Source: Pseudomonadota bacterium
Lineage (GTDB): Bacteria > Pseudomonadota > Alphaproteobacteria > Rhizobiales > Beijerinckiaceae
Assembly (NCBI GenBank): GCA_023386155.1
Contig: JAEWKH010000012.1
Location: forward strand, 1-64,000
DNA length: 64,000 bases
Direction: 5' to 3'
The notes below the pieces were generated by a model, which did not search any database, was not told the origin of the DNA, and saw nothing but the letters and a program-made list of their open reading frames with translations. Position numbers and translations under genes: made by a program. Positions 8,211-16,343 of this stretch are shown in pieces. Numbering within the stretch: position 1 is the stretch's first letter; each line of letters starts with the position of its first letter.

Positions 8211-9185
8211 TTACTCGGCCGTGGCGCCGGCGGCCTTGAGGACCGGGGTCCAGCGGGCCACCTCGCTCTCGACGAGCTTCTGCAAGGCTTCCGGGGTGCG
8301 CTCGGCCGCGGTCGGGATCACGCCGCCGAGGTCGAGGAGGCGCTTCTTGGTGTTCTCGTCATCGAGGGACTTGATGAGTGCGTCGCTGAGCTTCTTCACC
8401 ACGTCCGGCGGGGTTCCCTTGGGCGCGAAGACCGCGTTCCAGGCGCTGACCTCGTAGCCATCGAGACCGGCCTCCTTGGTGGTCGGAACGTTCGGCAGGA
8501 CCGGCGAGCGCTCGGGAGTGGCGATCGCGAAGGCTTTGATGTTGTTGCCCTGGATCTGCGGGGCCACGTTGACGATCTGGTCGGTCATGAAGTCGACCGT
8601 GTTGCCCATGAGGTCGTTCAGGGCCGGGCCCGTGCCGCGATAGGCCACCATGGTGGGCTTCACCTTGACCACGGAGTTGAAGAAGATGCCCGTGGAGTGG
8701 GAGACGGAGCCCACGCCCGCATGGGCCATGTTCACCTTCTCGCCGTTGGTCCTCAGGTATTCGAGGAAGCTCTTCAGGTCGGTCGCCGGAAAGTCCTTCC
8801 TGGCCACGATCACGATCGGCGTGCCGGCCGCGAGCCCGATGGGAGCGAAGTCCTTGGCCGGATCGTATTTCAGGTTCGGATACAGGGCCGGGGCGGCGCC
8901 GTGCGTGCCCATGTGGCCCATCATGATCGTGTAGCCGTCGGGCTGGGACTGGGCCGCGCGGGTGATGCCCGTGGTGCCGCCGGCACCGGCCACGTTCTCG
9001 ATCACGATCTGCTGGCCGAGGGTGCGGCTCATGTGGTCGGTGACGATGCGGGCGATCACGTCGGTCGGGCCGCCGGCCGCGAAGGGCACGATCATGGTGA
9101 TCGGACGGGTGGGATAGTTCTGGGCCTGGGCGCCCGTTGCGGCCAAGCCGGCGACAGCGGCAAGAGCCAGTACGACTTTCTTCAT
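8211..9185 (-). CDS. tctC: Tripartite tricarboxylate transporter substrate-binding protein (TctC/Bug family)
   Basis: Periplasmic binding protein of 324 aa. Signal peptide MKKVVLALAAVAGLAATGAQA then QNYPTRPITMIVPFAAGGPTD, the Bug/TctC opening. The family binds carboxylates (citrate, tartrate, phthalates and many others), and the ligand here cannot be assigned. GGAGG lies upstream of the ATG at 9185, which places the signal peptide at the very N-terminus. Last gene of tctB-tctA-tctC, followed by a terminator. Confidence 0.9.
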   Translation of the reverse strand: MKKVVLALAAVAGLAATGAQAQNYPTRPITMIVPFAAGGPTDVIARIVTDHMSRTLGQQIVIENVAGAGGTTGITRAAQSQPDGYTIMMGHMGTHGAAPALYPNLKYDPAKDFAPIGLAAGTPIVIVARKDFPATDLKSFLEYLRTNGEKVNMAHAGVGSVSHSTGIFFNSVVKVKPTMVAYRGTGPALNDLMGNTVDFMTDQIVNVAPQIQGNNIKAFAIATPERSPVLPNVPTTKEAGLDGYEVSAWNAVFAPKGTPPDVVKKLSDALIKSLDDENTKKRLLDLGGVIPTAAERTPEALQKLVESEVARWTPVLKAAGATAE

Positions 9186-9248
9186 CAGTTTTCCTCCCTG
9201 GAAAAAGGTTATGGCCTTACATGTGGGCAAGGCAGGGTCGAAGGCAAG

Positions 9249-10751
9249 CTACTCCGTGAACACCTCGTCCCTTCCCTTGCGGATGGAGGGCAGCAGGGCG
9301 ATCACGAGCAGGATCGCCGCGACGGCGAGCAGGCCCGCGCTGATCGGGCGGTCGATGAAGGTCTCCAGCGACCCGCGCGAGATGATGAGCGCGCGGCGCA
9401 GGTTCTCCTCCATCAGCCTGCCGAGCACGAAGCCGAGCAGCATCGGGGCCGGCTCGAAGCCGAACTTGATCAGCGCGTAGCCCACGAGCCCGAACAGCCC
9501 GATGAACATCACGTCGGTGGGCAGCGAGTTGATCGAATAGATGCCGATGCAGCAGAACATCAGGATCGCCGGGAACAGCAGCCGGTACGGCACCTTGAGA
9601 AGGCGTACCCACAGGCCGATCATCGGCAGGTTGATGACCAGCAGCATCAGGTTGCCCACCCACATCGAGGCGATCATGCCCCAGAACAGGGTCGGGTTCT
9701 TGGTCATCACCTGCGGGCCGGGAATGATGCCGTGGATGGTCATGGCGCCGACCATGAGGGCCATCACGGCATTCGGCGGGATGCCCAGGGTGAGAAGCGG
9801 GATGAACGAGGTCTGCGCGCCGGCATTGTTGGCGCTCTCAGGCCCGGCCACGCCCTCGATGGCGCCGCGGCCGAAGCGGCGCGGGTCCTTGGCGAGCTTC
9901 TTCTCGAGCGTGTAGGTGGCGAACGGCCCGAGCACCGCACCGTTGCCGGGCAGGATGCCCAGGATGGCGCCGATGAAGGTCCCGCGCAGGACCGGCTTGT
10001 AGGACTGCTTGAAGTCCTCCTTGTTCGGCAAAAGCCGGCCGATGGCCTGGCGCACCACGTCCCGATGCTCCGTATGGTCGAGGTTGCGCATGATCTCGGC
10101 GATGCCGAAGATGCCCATGGCGAGCACCGCGAAGTCGATGCCGTCGGCCAGGAACGGCAGCCCGAAGGTCATGCGCTCCTCGCCGGTTTCCAGGTCCGTG
10201 CCCACCGTGGACAGCAGAACGCCGACCAGGATCATGGCGATGGCCTTCAGGATCGAGCCGCGCGCCAGCACCACGGCGAAGACCAGGCCCATCACCATGA
10301 GCGAGAAGTACTCGGTCGGGCCGAAGATCAGCGCCAGGCCGGTGAGCGGGGCGCCGAGCGCGGCGATGACCAGAGTGGCGACGGTGCCGGCGAAGAACGA
10401 CCCGATGGCCGCGATGCCGAGCGCCACGCCGGCGCGGCCCTGCTTGGCCATCTCATGGCCGTCGAGGGCGGTCACCACAGAGGTCGCTTCGCCCGGGATG
10501 TTGACCAGGATCGCCGTGGTCGAGCCGCCGTACTGGGCGCCGTAATAGATGCCGGCCAGCATGATGAGCGCGCCGACCGGGTCGAGCCCGAAGGTGATCG
10601 GCAGCAGCATGGCGATGGTGGCGATGGGCCCGACGCCCGGCAGGACGCCGATCAGGGTGCCGACAAGGCAGCCGAGGAAGGCGAGGCCCAGGTTCTGCAG
10701 GCTCAACGCGACGCCGAAGCCTAGGCTGAGGTTGGAGATGAGATCGCCCAT
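9249..10751 (-). CDS. tctA: Tripartite tricarboxylate transporter large membrane subunit TctA
   Basis: Integral membrane protein of 500 aa with about 12 segments. Family landmarks include GVLPGVGPIATIAMLLPITFG near residues 38-58, YGAQYGGSTTAILVNIPGE, and ILGILPGNGAVLGPF in the second half. It forms the sodium- or proton-driven channel with TctB and takes substrate from TctC. The start overlaps the tctB stop by one base. Confidence 0.93.
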   Translation of the reverse strand: MGDLISNLSLGFGVALSLQNLGLAFLGCLVGTLIGVLPGVGPIATIAMLLPITFGLDPVGALIMLAGIYYGAQYGGSTTAILVNIPGEATSVVTALDGHEMAKQGRAGVALGIAAIGSFFAGTVATLVIAALGAPLTGLALIFGPTEYFSLMVMGLVFAVVLARGSILKAIAMILVGVLLSTVGTDLETGEERMTFGLPFLADGIDFAVLAMGIFGIAEIMRNLDHTEHRDVVRQAIGRLLPNKEDFKQSYKPVLRGTFIGAILGILPGNGAVLGPFATYTLEKKLAKDPRRFGRGAIEGVAGPESANNAGAQTSFIPLLTLGIPPNAVMALMVGAMTIHGIIPGPQVMTKNPTLFWGMIASMWVGNLMLLVINLPMIGLWVRLLKVPYRLLFPAILMFCCIGIYSINSLPTDVMFIGLFGLVGYALIKFGFEPAPMLLGFVLGRLMEENLRRALIISRGSLETFIDRPISAGLLAVAAILLVIALLPSIRKGRDEVFTE

Positions 10752-11419
10752 CAGATTCTCCCGCTATGGTCGGCGACGTCGATCGACGTCTGGCGGCGGC
10801 CACGGGTGGTCAGGAACACGAGGGCGGAAGCCGCCGCCATGATCGCCGCGGTGGCCCGCAGCACGGCCTTCTGCGACCAGTCGGCCGGGAACAGCCCGGT
10901 GAGCGCCTGCGGGAAGACCGGGATCGGCAGGTTGAGCAGGTCGCCGAACAGCACCATGCAGAAGGGGGTGAGGCTGAGCGCCAGGATGACGAGATCGCGC
11001 AACCGCGCCTCGGAGGTGGCGAAGCCGCCGAGGATGATGGCGAGAGGCCCGGCCACCAGCATGCCGAGACCGGGGATGACCAGCGATCCGAAGGCGTAGC
11101 CGCGGATGGTGACGGCAAAGGCCAGGATGGCGCCGATGACGAAAACCGGCCCCCGCAGGCTCCAGCGCTCCAGGCGGTCACCCTCCTTGAGGAAAGCGAA
11201 GGCCAGCAGCGCCAGGCCCGAAAGCCCGACCGCCACGGCGAGCCAGCGCGGCAGCATGGCCGGGCCCATGGCGTTGAGGGTGCCCTGGTTGAGGTCACGC
11301 GTGAGCCAGAGCGCGAGGGCGGCAAGGGCGATGAGGAGAAGGCCGCCCGCCAAGCTTTGCGGGGCCCGCACCGGCCCACGTTGCCGCGGAGGCTCGGGGC
11401 CTTCATGAAGAACAGACAT
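10751..11419 (-). CDS. tctB: Tripartite tricarboxylate transporter small membrane subunit TctB
   Basis: Membrane protein of 222 aa with four to five hydrophobic segments. The N-terminal helix LAGGLLLIALAALALWLTRDL and the MGPAMLPRWLAVAVGLSGLALL segment are typical of TctB. At 222 aa it is longer than the roughly 150-180 aa of many homologues because of a hydrophilic N-terminal extension (GPEPPRQRGPVRAP). First gene of the operon; a small inverted repeat TGAGAA-TGT-TTCTCA at 11513-11527 upstream could be an operator. Confidence 0.85.
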   Translation of the reverse strand: MSVLHEGPEPPRQRGPVRAPQSLAGGLLLIALAALALWLTRDLNQGTLNAMGPAMLPRWLAVAVGLSGLALLAFAFLKEGDRLERWSLRGPVFVIGAILAFAVTIRGYAFGSLVIPGLGMLVAGPLAIILGGFATSEARLRDLVILALSLTPFCMVLFGDLLNLPIPVFPQALTGLFPADWSQKAVLRATAAIMAAASALVFLTTRGRRQTSIDVADHSGRI

Positions 11420-11860
11420 GGACGACCTCCCGACGGGCGCATCCCGCGCCCAAGGTAATTGAGACCGATATGGCCCAAGGCCGCAGTCTGGATCAAGCTT
11501 CGGTTGTCCTGCTGAGAATGTTTCTCAACAAGACCTCTTCGAGTGAACAGGCTGGGGAGAAAACGTCTATTGAACTATAGATTAGTGGCACATGCCCCAT
11601 GGGAGATCACTTGATCCTCTGCTGCATCTTGTCTAGATGGACCCCTGTAGCCAGGCCGGGCCCCTCTGGTCGCTCTTAAAACTCTCAAGAGCGGCGATGT
11701 CGGACTGGATGAAAACCAGGGCGGCCTGGGTTCGTTCAAAAAGACGCTTTTGCCTGCATTTCGGCTCCCGGCCCGGGACATTCCGGACCAGATCAATGCC
11801 AGATGCGTCTTTTTGAGCGTTTCGCATGCGCGGCCCTAACCCCGACATATGAGGCACTGC
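11420..11860. other. Long intergenic region upstream of tctB and the TerC gene
   Basis: About 440 bases between divergent genes. It holds TGAGAA-TGT-TTCTCA at 11513-11527 and a long-range perfect 12-bp inverted repeat at 11736-11747 and 11805-11816. On the minus strand a 64-codon frame runs 11827 to 11633 (starting MRNAQKDASGIDL), but it overlaps the inverted repeat and has no good ribosome binding site, so I do not call it as a gene. Otherwise nothing recognisable. Confidence 0.4.
11736..11816 (+). promoter_or_regulatory. Long hairpin in the leader of the TerC gene
   Basis: TCAAAAAGACGC (11736-11747) pairs perfectly with GCGTCTTTTTGA (11805-11816). The 57-base interior has a nested CCCGGCCCGGG. 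It ends 45 bases before the TerC start codon. TerC-family genes are often preceded by manganese (yybP-ykoY) riboswitches; I could not match that consensus here, so the hairpin is recorded without a name. Confidence 0.35.
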
Positions 11861-12529
11861 ATGTTTGAACTCTCGCAGTTTTTCGGACCCGAGGTCGTCG
11901 CCTTCCTGATGGTCGTCGGCATCGATCTGGCGCTTGCCGGCGACAATGCCATCGTCATCGGACTGGCAGCCGCCGGTCTTCCCAAGGAGCAGCGCAACAA
12001 GGCGATCCTGCTCGGCGTTCTCGCCGCCACCGTTCTGCGCATCCTGTTTGCGCTCGTCACGACCCAGCTTCTCCAGATCGTCGGCCTGCTCCTCGCCGGC
12101 GGCATCCTGCTTCTCTGGGTCTGCTGGAAGATGTGGCGCGAGCTGCGCACGACCCATGAGGAAGAAACGGCTGCCGAAGAGGCCCTGGAAGGTGTCGATC
12201 TCGACAATGACGGCACCATCGCCGGGAAGGCTCCACGCAAGACCTTCTCGCAGGCCGCCTGGCAGATCGTCATCGCGGACGTGTCGATGTCGCTCGACAA
12301 CGTTCTCGCTGTGGCCGGCGCGGCGCGCGAGCATCCCTATATTCTTGCCTTCGGCCTGCTTCTGTCGATTGCCCTCATGGGCGTTGCCGCCTCCTACATC
12401 GCACGCCTGCTCCAACGCTACCGCTGGATCGCCTATGTGGGCTTGGCGATCATCCTCTACGTGGCGCTCAAGATGATCTACGAGGGCTTCCTCGAGATTT
12501 ATCCGCTGGTCAACGGCACCGTCGGCTAA
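11861..12529 (+). CDS. TerC/YjbE-family integral membrane protein, probable metal exporter
   Basis: Membrane protein of 222 aa with about seven helices. The two internal repeats each carry the acidic signature of the family: VGIDLALAGDNAIV near residues 18-31 and VSMSLDNVLAV in the second half. Family members (Alx, YceF/YkoY, YjbE) are linked to manganese efflux or metal loading of exported enzymes. A hydrophilic loop with DLDNDGTIAG separates the halves. I prefer the ATG at 11861, because GAGG at 11851-11854 is 6 bases upstream; an in-frame ATG at 11849 adds MRHC. Followed by a type A repeat that may act as terminator. Confidence 0.85.
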   Translation: MFELSQFFGPEVVAFLMVVGIDLALAGDNAIVIGLAAAGLPKEQRNKAILLGVLAATVLRILFALVTTQLLQIVGLLLAGGILLLWVCWKMWRELRTTHEEETAAEEALEGVDLDNDGTIAGKAPRKTFSQAAWQIVIADVSMSLDNVLAVAGAAREHPYILAFGLLLSIALMGVAASYIARLLQRYRWIAYVGLAIILYVALKMIYEGFLEIYPLVNGTVG

Positions 12530-12562
12530 CAAGCTGTCCACCTGCTCGCCAACAGGCGGCGA

Positions 12563-12608
12563 GAGCATCGGACCCAAAAGTGGATTTGCCCTTTTGGGTC
12601 CGATGCTC
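12563..12608 (+). repeat. Palindromic repeat, type A, copy 1 (perfect 18-bp hairpin)
   Basis: GAGCATCGGACCCAAAAG at 12563-12580 is exactly complementary to 12591-12608 with a 10-base loop TGGATTTGCC. Diverged copies are at 14827-14875, about 42122-42165 and about 47006-47045. In this position it could also terminate TerC transcription. Confidence 0.9.
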
Positions 12609-12646
12609 ACGTGGAAACAGCTTTCACAGCTTTCCCATCACTCCCG

Positions 12647-12751
12647 CCTCGTCCTGAGGCGCATCGCGTGAGCCATCCGTCTCGAAGGAGGATCCAGTGT
12701 TCTCTGGAACCTCCTTCGAGACGCAGACTGCGTCTGCTCCTCAGGATGAGG
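12647..12751. repeat. Two convergent copies of a CCTCATCCTGAGG...GTCTCGAAGGAGG repeat
   Basis: Left copy begins CCTCGTCCTGAGG at 12647 and ends CGTCTCGAAGGAGG at 12678-12691. The right copy is its mirror, CCTCCTTCGAGACG at 12710-12723 to CCTCAGGATGAGG at 12739-12751. Together they make a long hairpin. I recognise the motif from memory as a frequent intergenic repeat in Bradyrhizobium, Methylobacterium and relatives; I could not verify this. Confidence 0.8.
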
Positions 12752-12841
12752 TGAGTGTGTGTTGACAGCGTCGTTGTCTCGACTTGGCGGGAAACAACTC
12801 TTTTCTCCAATTGACGGCGGGGATGCGGGAAGGCAGAGAGC

Positions 12842-13552
12842 GTGTCGCTCATGTCCGCCGCTCTCCGCCCTCATTTTTCCTCTGCAGGCCTGCGCCACGG
12901 CGCCCGTGCCGCCCTGCCCGCCTTTCCCGGCTTCATCATGTTCGCCGTGGCCTTCGGCACGGCTGCGGCGCAGAAGGGCCTGTCGCTTGGCGAAACCATG
13001 GGCCTCTCGGCCTTCGTCTATGCCGGCGCCTCCCAGATGGTCGGGCTTGAAATCTGGCAGCAGGTCTGGACGCCCTCGACGATCCTCACGATCATGACCG
13101 TCACGGCCGTCGTGAATGCGCGCATGATCCTTCTGGGCGCCACGCTTCAGCCCTGGCTCAAGGACGAGCCGCTCGCCCGCACGGCCCTCAACCTGTTCCT
13201 CCTCACCGAGGCAGGCTGGCTCGTCGGCACCCGCTATCACAGCGAGGGCGGACGCGACATCGGCGTGCTCTTGGGATGCGGGATCATCCTCTGGCTGGTC
13301 TGGCTCGTCGCAACGCTCACCGGCTTCTTCGCAGGCGCGCTCGTGCCGGAGCCGAGGCGCTTCGGCCTCGACCTCGTGATGCCGATCTTCTTCGGCGTCA
13401 TGCTCGTTCCCTTGTGGAAAGGTGCGAAACCCGCCCTGCCCTGGCTCGTGGCCGGCCTGGTCTCGCTCGTCGTCCATGCCCTCGTGCCCGGCTATGTCTT
13501 CATCATTGTCGGCGCTTTGGCCGGCGTCGCAGCCGGGATGCTGATCGAATGA
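12842..13552 (+). CDS. azlC: AzlC-family branched-chain amino acid exporter, large subunit
   Basis: Membrane protein of 236 aa with about seven helices. GARAALPAFPGFIMFAVAFG and the SAFVYAGASQMVGLEIW segment are typical of AzlC/YgaZ, which with the small AzlD/YgaH subunit exports valine, leucine or azaleucine. The start is GTG at 12842 with GGAAGG 8 bases upstream; an ATG at 12851 is an alternative. The stop overlaps azlD by four bases (ATGA). Confidence 0.87.
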   Translation: MSLMSAALRPHFSSAGLRHGARAALPAFPGFIMFAVAFGTAAAQKGLSLGETMGLSAFVYAGASQMVGLEIWQQVWTPSTILTIMTVTAVVNARMILLGATLQPWLKDEPLARTALNLFLLTEAGWLVGTRYHSEGGRDIGVLLGCGIILWLVWLVATLTGFFAGALVPEPRRFGLDLVMPIFFGVMLVPLWKGAKPALPWLVAGLVSLVVHALVPGYVFIIVGALAGVAAGMLIE

Positions 13553-13872
13553 ACGCGCTCGGCACCGTCATCGCGAGCCCATGGGGTTCCGTTCTCGCCA
13601 TTGCGGCCATGACCTTGGTGACGTTCCTGTGCCGCATCGCAGGCGTCGTGGTGATGAGCCGGGTGCGCCTCACGCCGCGCATCGAGCGTGGTCTGCGCGC
13701 CCTTCCCGGCTCCATCATCCTGGCGACGATCCTGCCTGTGGTGATCGACAATGGTCTGCCTGCGATCATGGCCCTCACGGCCGCCGTCATCGCCATGGCC
13801 GTGACGCGGATCGACATCGTCGGCCTCGTCGTGGGCCTAGGCACCCTCGCCATGATCAGGGCTTTTGGGTGA
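13549..13872 (+). CDS. azlD: AzlD-family branched-chain amino acid exporter, small subunit
   Basis: Membrane protein of 107 aa with three to four helices, including MTLVTFLCRIAGVVVM and LRALPGSIILATILPVV, the characteristic AzlD pattern. Coupled to azlC by an ATGA overlap. Its last 36 bases overlap the 3' end of the convergent phosphatase gene, so the two mRNAs are antisense to each other there. Confidence 0.87.
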   Translation: MNALGTVIASPWGSVLAIAAMTLVTFLCRIAGVVVMSRVRLTPRIERGLRALPGSIILATILPVVIDNGLPAIMALTAAVIAMAVTRIDIVGLVVGLGTLAMIRAFG

Positions 13873-14319
13873 GCTCTGCTTGAGCCGCAGGCGGATGCGG
13901 TACATCAGCCCGTCCCGGATGTTGCGATAGGCATCGAGCACCTGCTCGCGCGAGCCCTGCGTGATCGTCGGATCGGGCGTCGGCCAGTACTCGACTTCGG
14001 CGGCGATGGTTCGCGTCAGCTCCAGGGCGGCGTGATGCGCCTCCGGCGACAGGGAGATGATGAGGTCGAAGTTGAGCCCCTCCCACTCCTCCAGCTCCTG
14101 GAGCGTGCGCGGCCGGTGCTTGGACCCATCGATCCCGATCTCGGACAGGATCGACGCCGTGAAGGCATCCGCTTCACTTTTGCGAACACCCGCCGACTGC
14201 ACATAGATCGACTTGCCGAAGTAGTGACGCGCAATGGCCTCCGCCATTGCGGAACGCACCGCGTTCATGGCGCAGACGAACAGAACCGAATGGATCCGTT
14301 TCGAGCGGGGCTCATCCAA
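13837..14319 (-). CDS. Low-molecular-weight protein tyrosine phosphatase / arsenate reductase-like protein
   Basis: Cytoplasmic protein of 160 aa. The P-loop C16-x5-R22-S (CAMNAVRS) and a late acid in TPDP, the usual general-acid position, identify the LMW-PTPase fold. The P-loop differs from the CxGNxCRS form of classical enzymes: the second cysteine is replaced by Val, so some activities may differ. It starts 3 bases after the UPF0262 stop. In many alphaproteobacteria this gene follows murA, DUF2948, hisD and UPF0262, as here. Confidence 0.85.
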   Translation of the reverse strand: MDEPRSKRIHSVLFVCAMNAVRSAMAEAIARHYFGKSIYVQSAGVRKSEADAFTASILSEIGIDGSKHRPRTLQELEEWEGLNFDLIISLSPEAHHAALELTRTIAAEVEYWPTPDPTITQGSREQVLDAYRNIRDGLMYRIRLRLKQSSPKSPDHGEGA

Positions 14320-14322
14320 GCG

Positions 14323-14808
14323 TCAGCCCCTCCAGTGAAGCGCGAAGATCAGCGTGAAGATGCGGCGCGCCGTATCGAAATCGAGGATCAGCTTGCCATC
14401 CAGGCGCTTCATCAGGAGTTCGGCAGCCTCGTTGTGCAACCCGCGCCGTCCCATGTCGATGGCCTCGATCTGGGCCGGTGAGGCCGAGCGGATGGCCTGG
14501 TAATAGCTGTCGCAGATCAGCTCGTAATCGCGGATCGCCTTGCGGAACGGCGTCAGCGACAGGTGATGCGAGACGAGATGCGTGCCGTCCTGCGTGGAAA
14601 CCTCGAAACAGAGCTTCTTCTCGACGAGCGAGATGCGCAAGCCATAGGGCCCGCCTTCGTAATTCGGCAGCCCGAAGGTGTTCTCCTCGAGAATGTCGTA
14701 GATGGCGATGGCCCGCTCGTGCTCCTGGTCGGGATTGCCGCGGCCGATGGAGGCCTCGTCGAGCGTGACGGCGACCAGCCGGGTCCGCTCCTTCGCTTCG
14801 CTCGCCAT
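14323..14808 (-). CDS. UPF0262 family protein
   Basis: Protein of 161 aa of unknown function, largely confined to alphaproteobacteria. Recognised from the [13 protein letters not shown] segment, the [18 protein letters not shown] strand region, [19 protein letters not shown] and the [11 protein letters not shown] segment. No signal peptide, membrane helix or catalytic motif is visible. Normally in tight linkage with hisD; here 242 bases of repeats lie between hisD and this gene, which may put it under separate control. Confidence 0.88.
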   Translation of the reverse strand: MASEAKERTRLVAVTLDEASIGRGNPDQEHERAIAIYDILEENTFGLPNYEGGPYGLRISLVEKKLCFEVSTQDGTHLVSHHLSLTPFRKAIRDYELICDSYYQAIRSASPAQIEAIDMGRRGLHNEAAELLMKRLDGKLILDFDTARRIFTLIFALHWRG

Positions 14809-14826
14809 CCCCCCTCCGCTCGCTTT

Positions 14827-14875
14827 AGCATCGGACCCAAAAGTGGATTTGCACTTTTGGGATCAGTCCGATGCT
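14827..14875 (+). repeat. Palindromic repeat, type A, copy 2
   Basis: AGCATCGGACCCAAAAGTG (14827-14845) pairs with CACTTTTGGG-ATCA-TCCGATGCT (14852-14875) with a small bulge. Diverged copy of the element at 12563. Confidence 0.85.
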
Positions 14876-14918
14876 CCTGTTCATGATGAGCGCATCGCTG
14901 AGCGCGGAACCGGAGGTC

Positions 14919-14960
14919 CGCATCAGCGAAAACCGGAACCACTTTTCCGCACGATGCGCT
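14919..14960 (-). repeat. Palindromic repeat, type B, copy 3 (reverse orientation)
   Basis: Read on the minus strand, AGCGCATCGTGCGGAAAAGTGG begins at 14960 and is followed by TCCGGTTTTCGC, matching the copies at 7712 and 46932. It abuts the type C repeat that starts at 14960. Confidence 0.75.
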
Positions 14961-15053
14961 AGAGCATTTTTCGGCGAAGTGGAACCGGTTCGCCGTCAAA
15001 AATGCGGCACAACAAAGAAAAGAGATGATTCCACGCAAGTGGAAACAGCTCTA
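14960..15053 (+). repeat. Repeat, type C, copy 1
   Basis: TAGAGCATTTTTCGGCG, then GTGGAACCGG, TCGCCGTC and AATGCGGCAC, shared base for base in long stretches with 60146-60236. The distal part GATTCCACGCAAGTGGAA forms a small hairpin. The unit ends next to the hisD stop codon. Confidence 0.85.
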
Positions 15054-16343
15054 GAGGTTCAGGCGGATCGCGACCGATCGCGCATGCCCCTCCAACCCTT
15101 CCGATCGCCCGAGCGCGATCGCTGCGGGGCCGAGCGCACGCAGAGCGTCCGCGTCGCATTTCAGGATCGAGGTTCGCTTCATGAAGTCAAGCACGCCCAG
15201 GCCCGACGAGAACCGGGCCGAACGGGCCGTGGGCAGGACGTGGTTCGGGCCGCCCACGTAGTCGCCGATGGCTTCCGGCGTATGGCTGCCGAGGAAGATC
15301 GAGCCTGCGTTGCGGACCTGCGCGGCAAGCTCCTCGGCGTCCTCCGTCTCGATCTCCAGGTGCTCCGGAGCGAGCCTGTCCACCAGGGGAATGGCATACT
15401 CCAGGCGGTCGATCAGGATGATGGCGCCGTAGTCGCGCCAGCTCGCGCGCGCGATCTCCGCCTTGGGCAGTGTCTCGAGCTGGCGCTCGACCGCCTTTTC
15501 CACCGCGTCCGCGAGAGCGGGAGAATCCGTCACGAGGATCGACTGCGCGGCCGGGTCGTGCTCGGCCTGGGCCAGCAGATCGGCCGCGATCCAGTCGGGA
15601 TTTCCGTGGGCGTCCGCGAGGATCAGCACCTCCGAGGGACCTGCGATCATGTCGATGCCGACCTGGCCGAAGACACGGCGCTTGGCGGCCGCCACATAGG
15701 CATTGCCGGGTCCGACGATCTTGGCGACCGGCCGCACGGATTCGGTGCCATAGGCGAGCGCCGCCACCGCCTGGGCGCCGCCGATGCGGAACACCTCGTC
15801 GACGCCGGCGAGGCGCGCGGCCGCCAGGACGAGCGGGTTCGTCTCGCCCTTCGGCGTCGGCACCACCATGGCGATGCGCGGAACGCCCGCCACCTTCGCC
15901 GGGATCGCGTTCATCAGAACCGAGGACGGATAGCTCGCCCGGCCGCCGGGCACGTAGAGGCCCACGGATTCGATTGCGGTCCAGCGCCAGCCCAGGGTGA
16001 CGCCGAGCGGGTCCGTGGTCATGGAATCCTGGGGGCGCTGCGCCCGGTGATAGGTCTCGATGCGCTCCTTCGCCAGCGCAAGGGCGTCCAGCGCCTCCTT
16101 CGGGCATTGGGCCTCGGCGGCATCAATCTCGGCATCCGAGATGCGCAGGGTCTCCGGCTGGAGCGCCAGCCCGTCGAAGCGGAAGGTGAAATCGATCAGG
16201 GCCTCGTCGCCCCGCGCCACCACGTCCTCGATGATGACGCGCACGGCCTGATCCACATCCTCCGACACCTCGCGCTTGGCGGCGAGGAGGGTGGCGAAGG
16301 CCTGCGGGAAGGACGGTTCCCGCGCATCGAGCCTCTGCGCCAT
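15051..16343 (-). CDS. hisD: Histidinol dehydrogenase
   Basis: Zinc enzyme of 430 aa carrying out the last two steps of histidine synthesis, L-histidinol to L-histidine with two NAD+. Landmarks are SVGLYVPGGRASYPSSVLM, VDMIAGPSEVLI-like VGIDMIAGPSEVLILAD, the QAEHDPAAQSIL segment with catalytic/metal His, and RLAPEHLEI near the C-terminus. The ATG at 16343 overlaps the DUF2948 stop (TAATG), so the two are translationally coupled. A longer frame upstream lies inside DUF2948 and is not used. Confidence 0.97.
   Translation of the reverse strand: MAQRLDAREPSFPQAFATLLAAKREVSEDVDQAVRVIIEDVVARGDEALIDFTFRFDGLALQPETLRISDAEIDAAEAQCPKEALDALALAKERIETYHRAQRPQDSMTTDPLGVTLGWRWTAIESVGLYVPGGRASYPSSVLMNAIPAKVAGVPRIAMVVPTPKGETNPLVLAAARLAGVDEVFRIGGAQAVAALAYGTESVRPVAKIVGPGNAYVAAAKRRVFGQVGIDMIAGPSEVLILADAHGNPDWIAADLLAQAEHDPAAQSILVTDSPALADAVEKAVERQLETLPKAEIARASWRDYGAIILIDRLEYAIPLVDRLAPEHLEIETEDAEELAAQVRNAGSIFLGSHTPEAIGDYVGGPNHVLPTARSARFSSGLGVLDFMKRTSILKCDADALRALGPAAIALGRSEGLEGHARSVAIRLNL

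Larger units (their letters stand above)
12530..12841. other. Repeat-filled intergenic region between the TerC gene and azlC
   Basis: About 310 bases containing a type A palindrome (12563-12608) and a 105-base pair of convergent repeats (12647-12751). No reading frame of interest. Confidence 0.7.

Noticed and set aside
8697..10724. 675-codon plus-strand frame opposite tctC/tctA
   Set aside because: Spurious frame on the complement of GC-rich membrane-protein genes; His/Gln/Asp-rich low-complexity translation.
11633..11827. 64-codon minus-strand frame (MRNAQKDASGIDL...) between tctB and the TerC gene
   Set aside because: Protein-like in its C-terminal half, but without ribosome binding site and with its codons forced by the inverted repeat at 11736-11816. 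Not called.
12563..15053. Possible CRISPR array or transposon ends in the repeat clusters
   Set aside because: Repeats are isolated hairpins without regular spacers, cas genes, transposase or target duplications.
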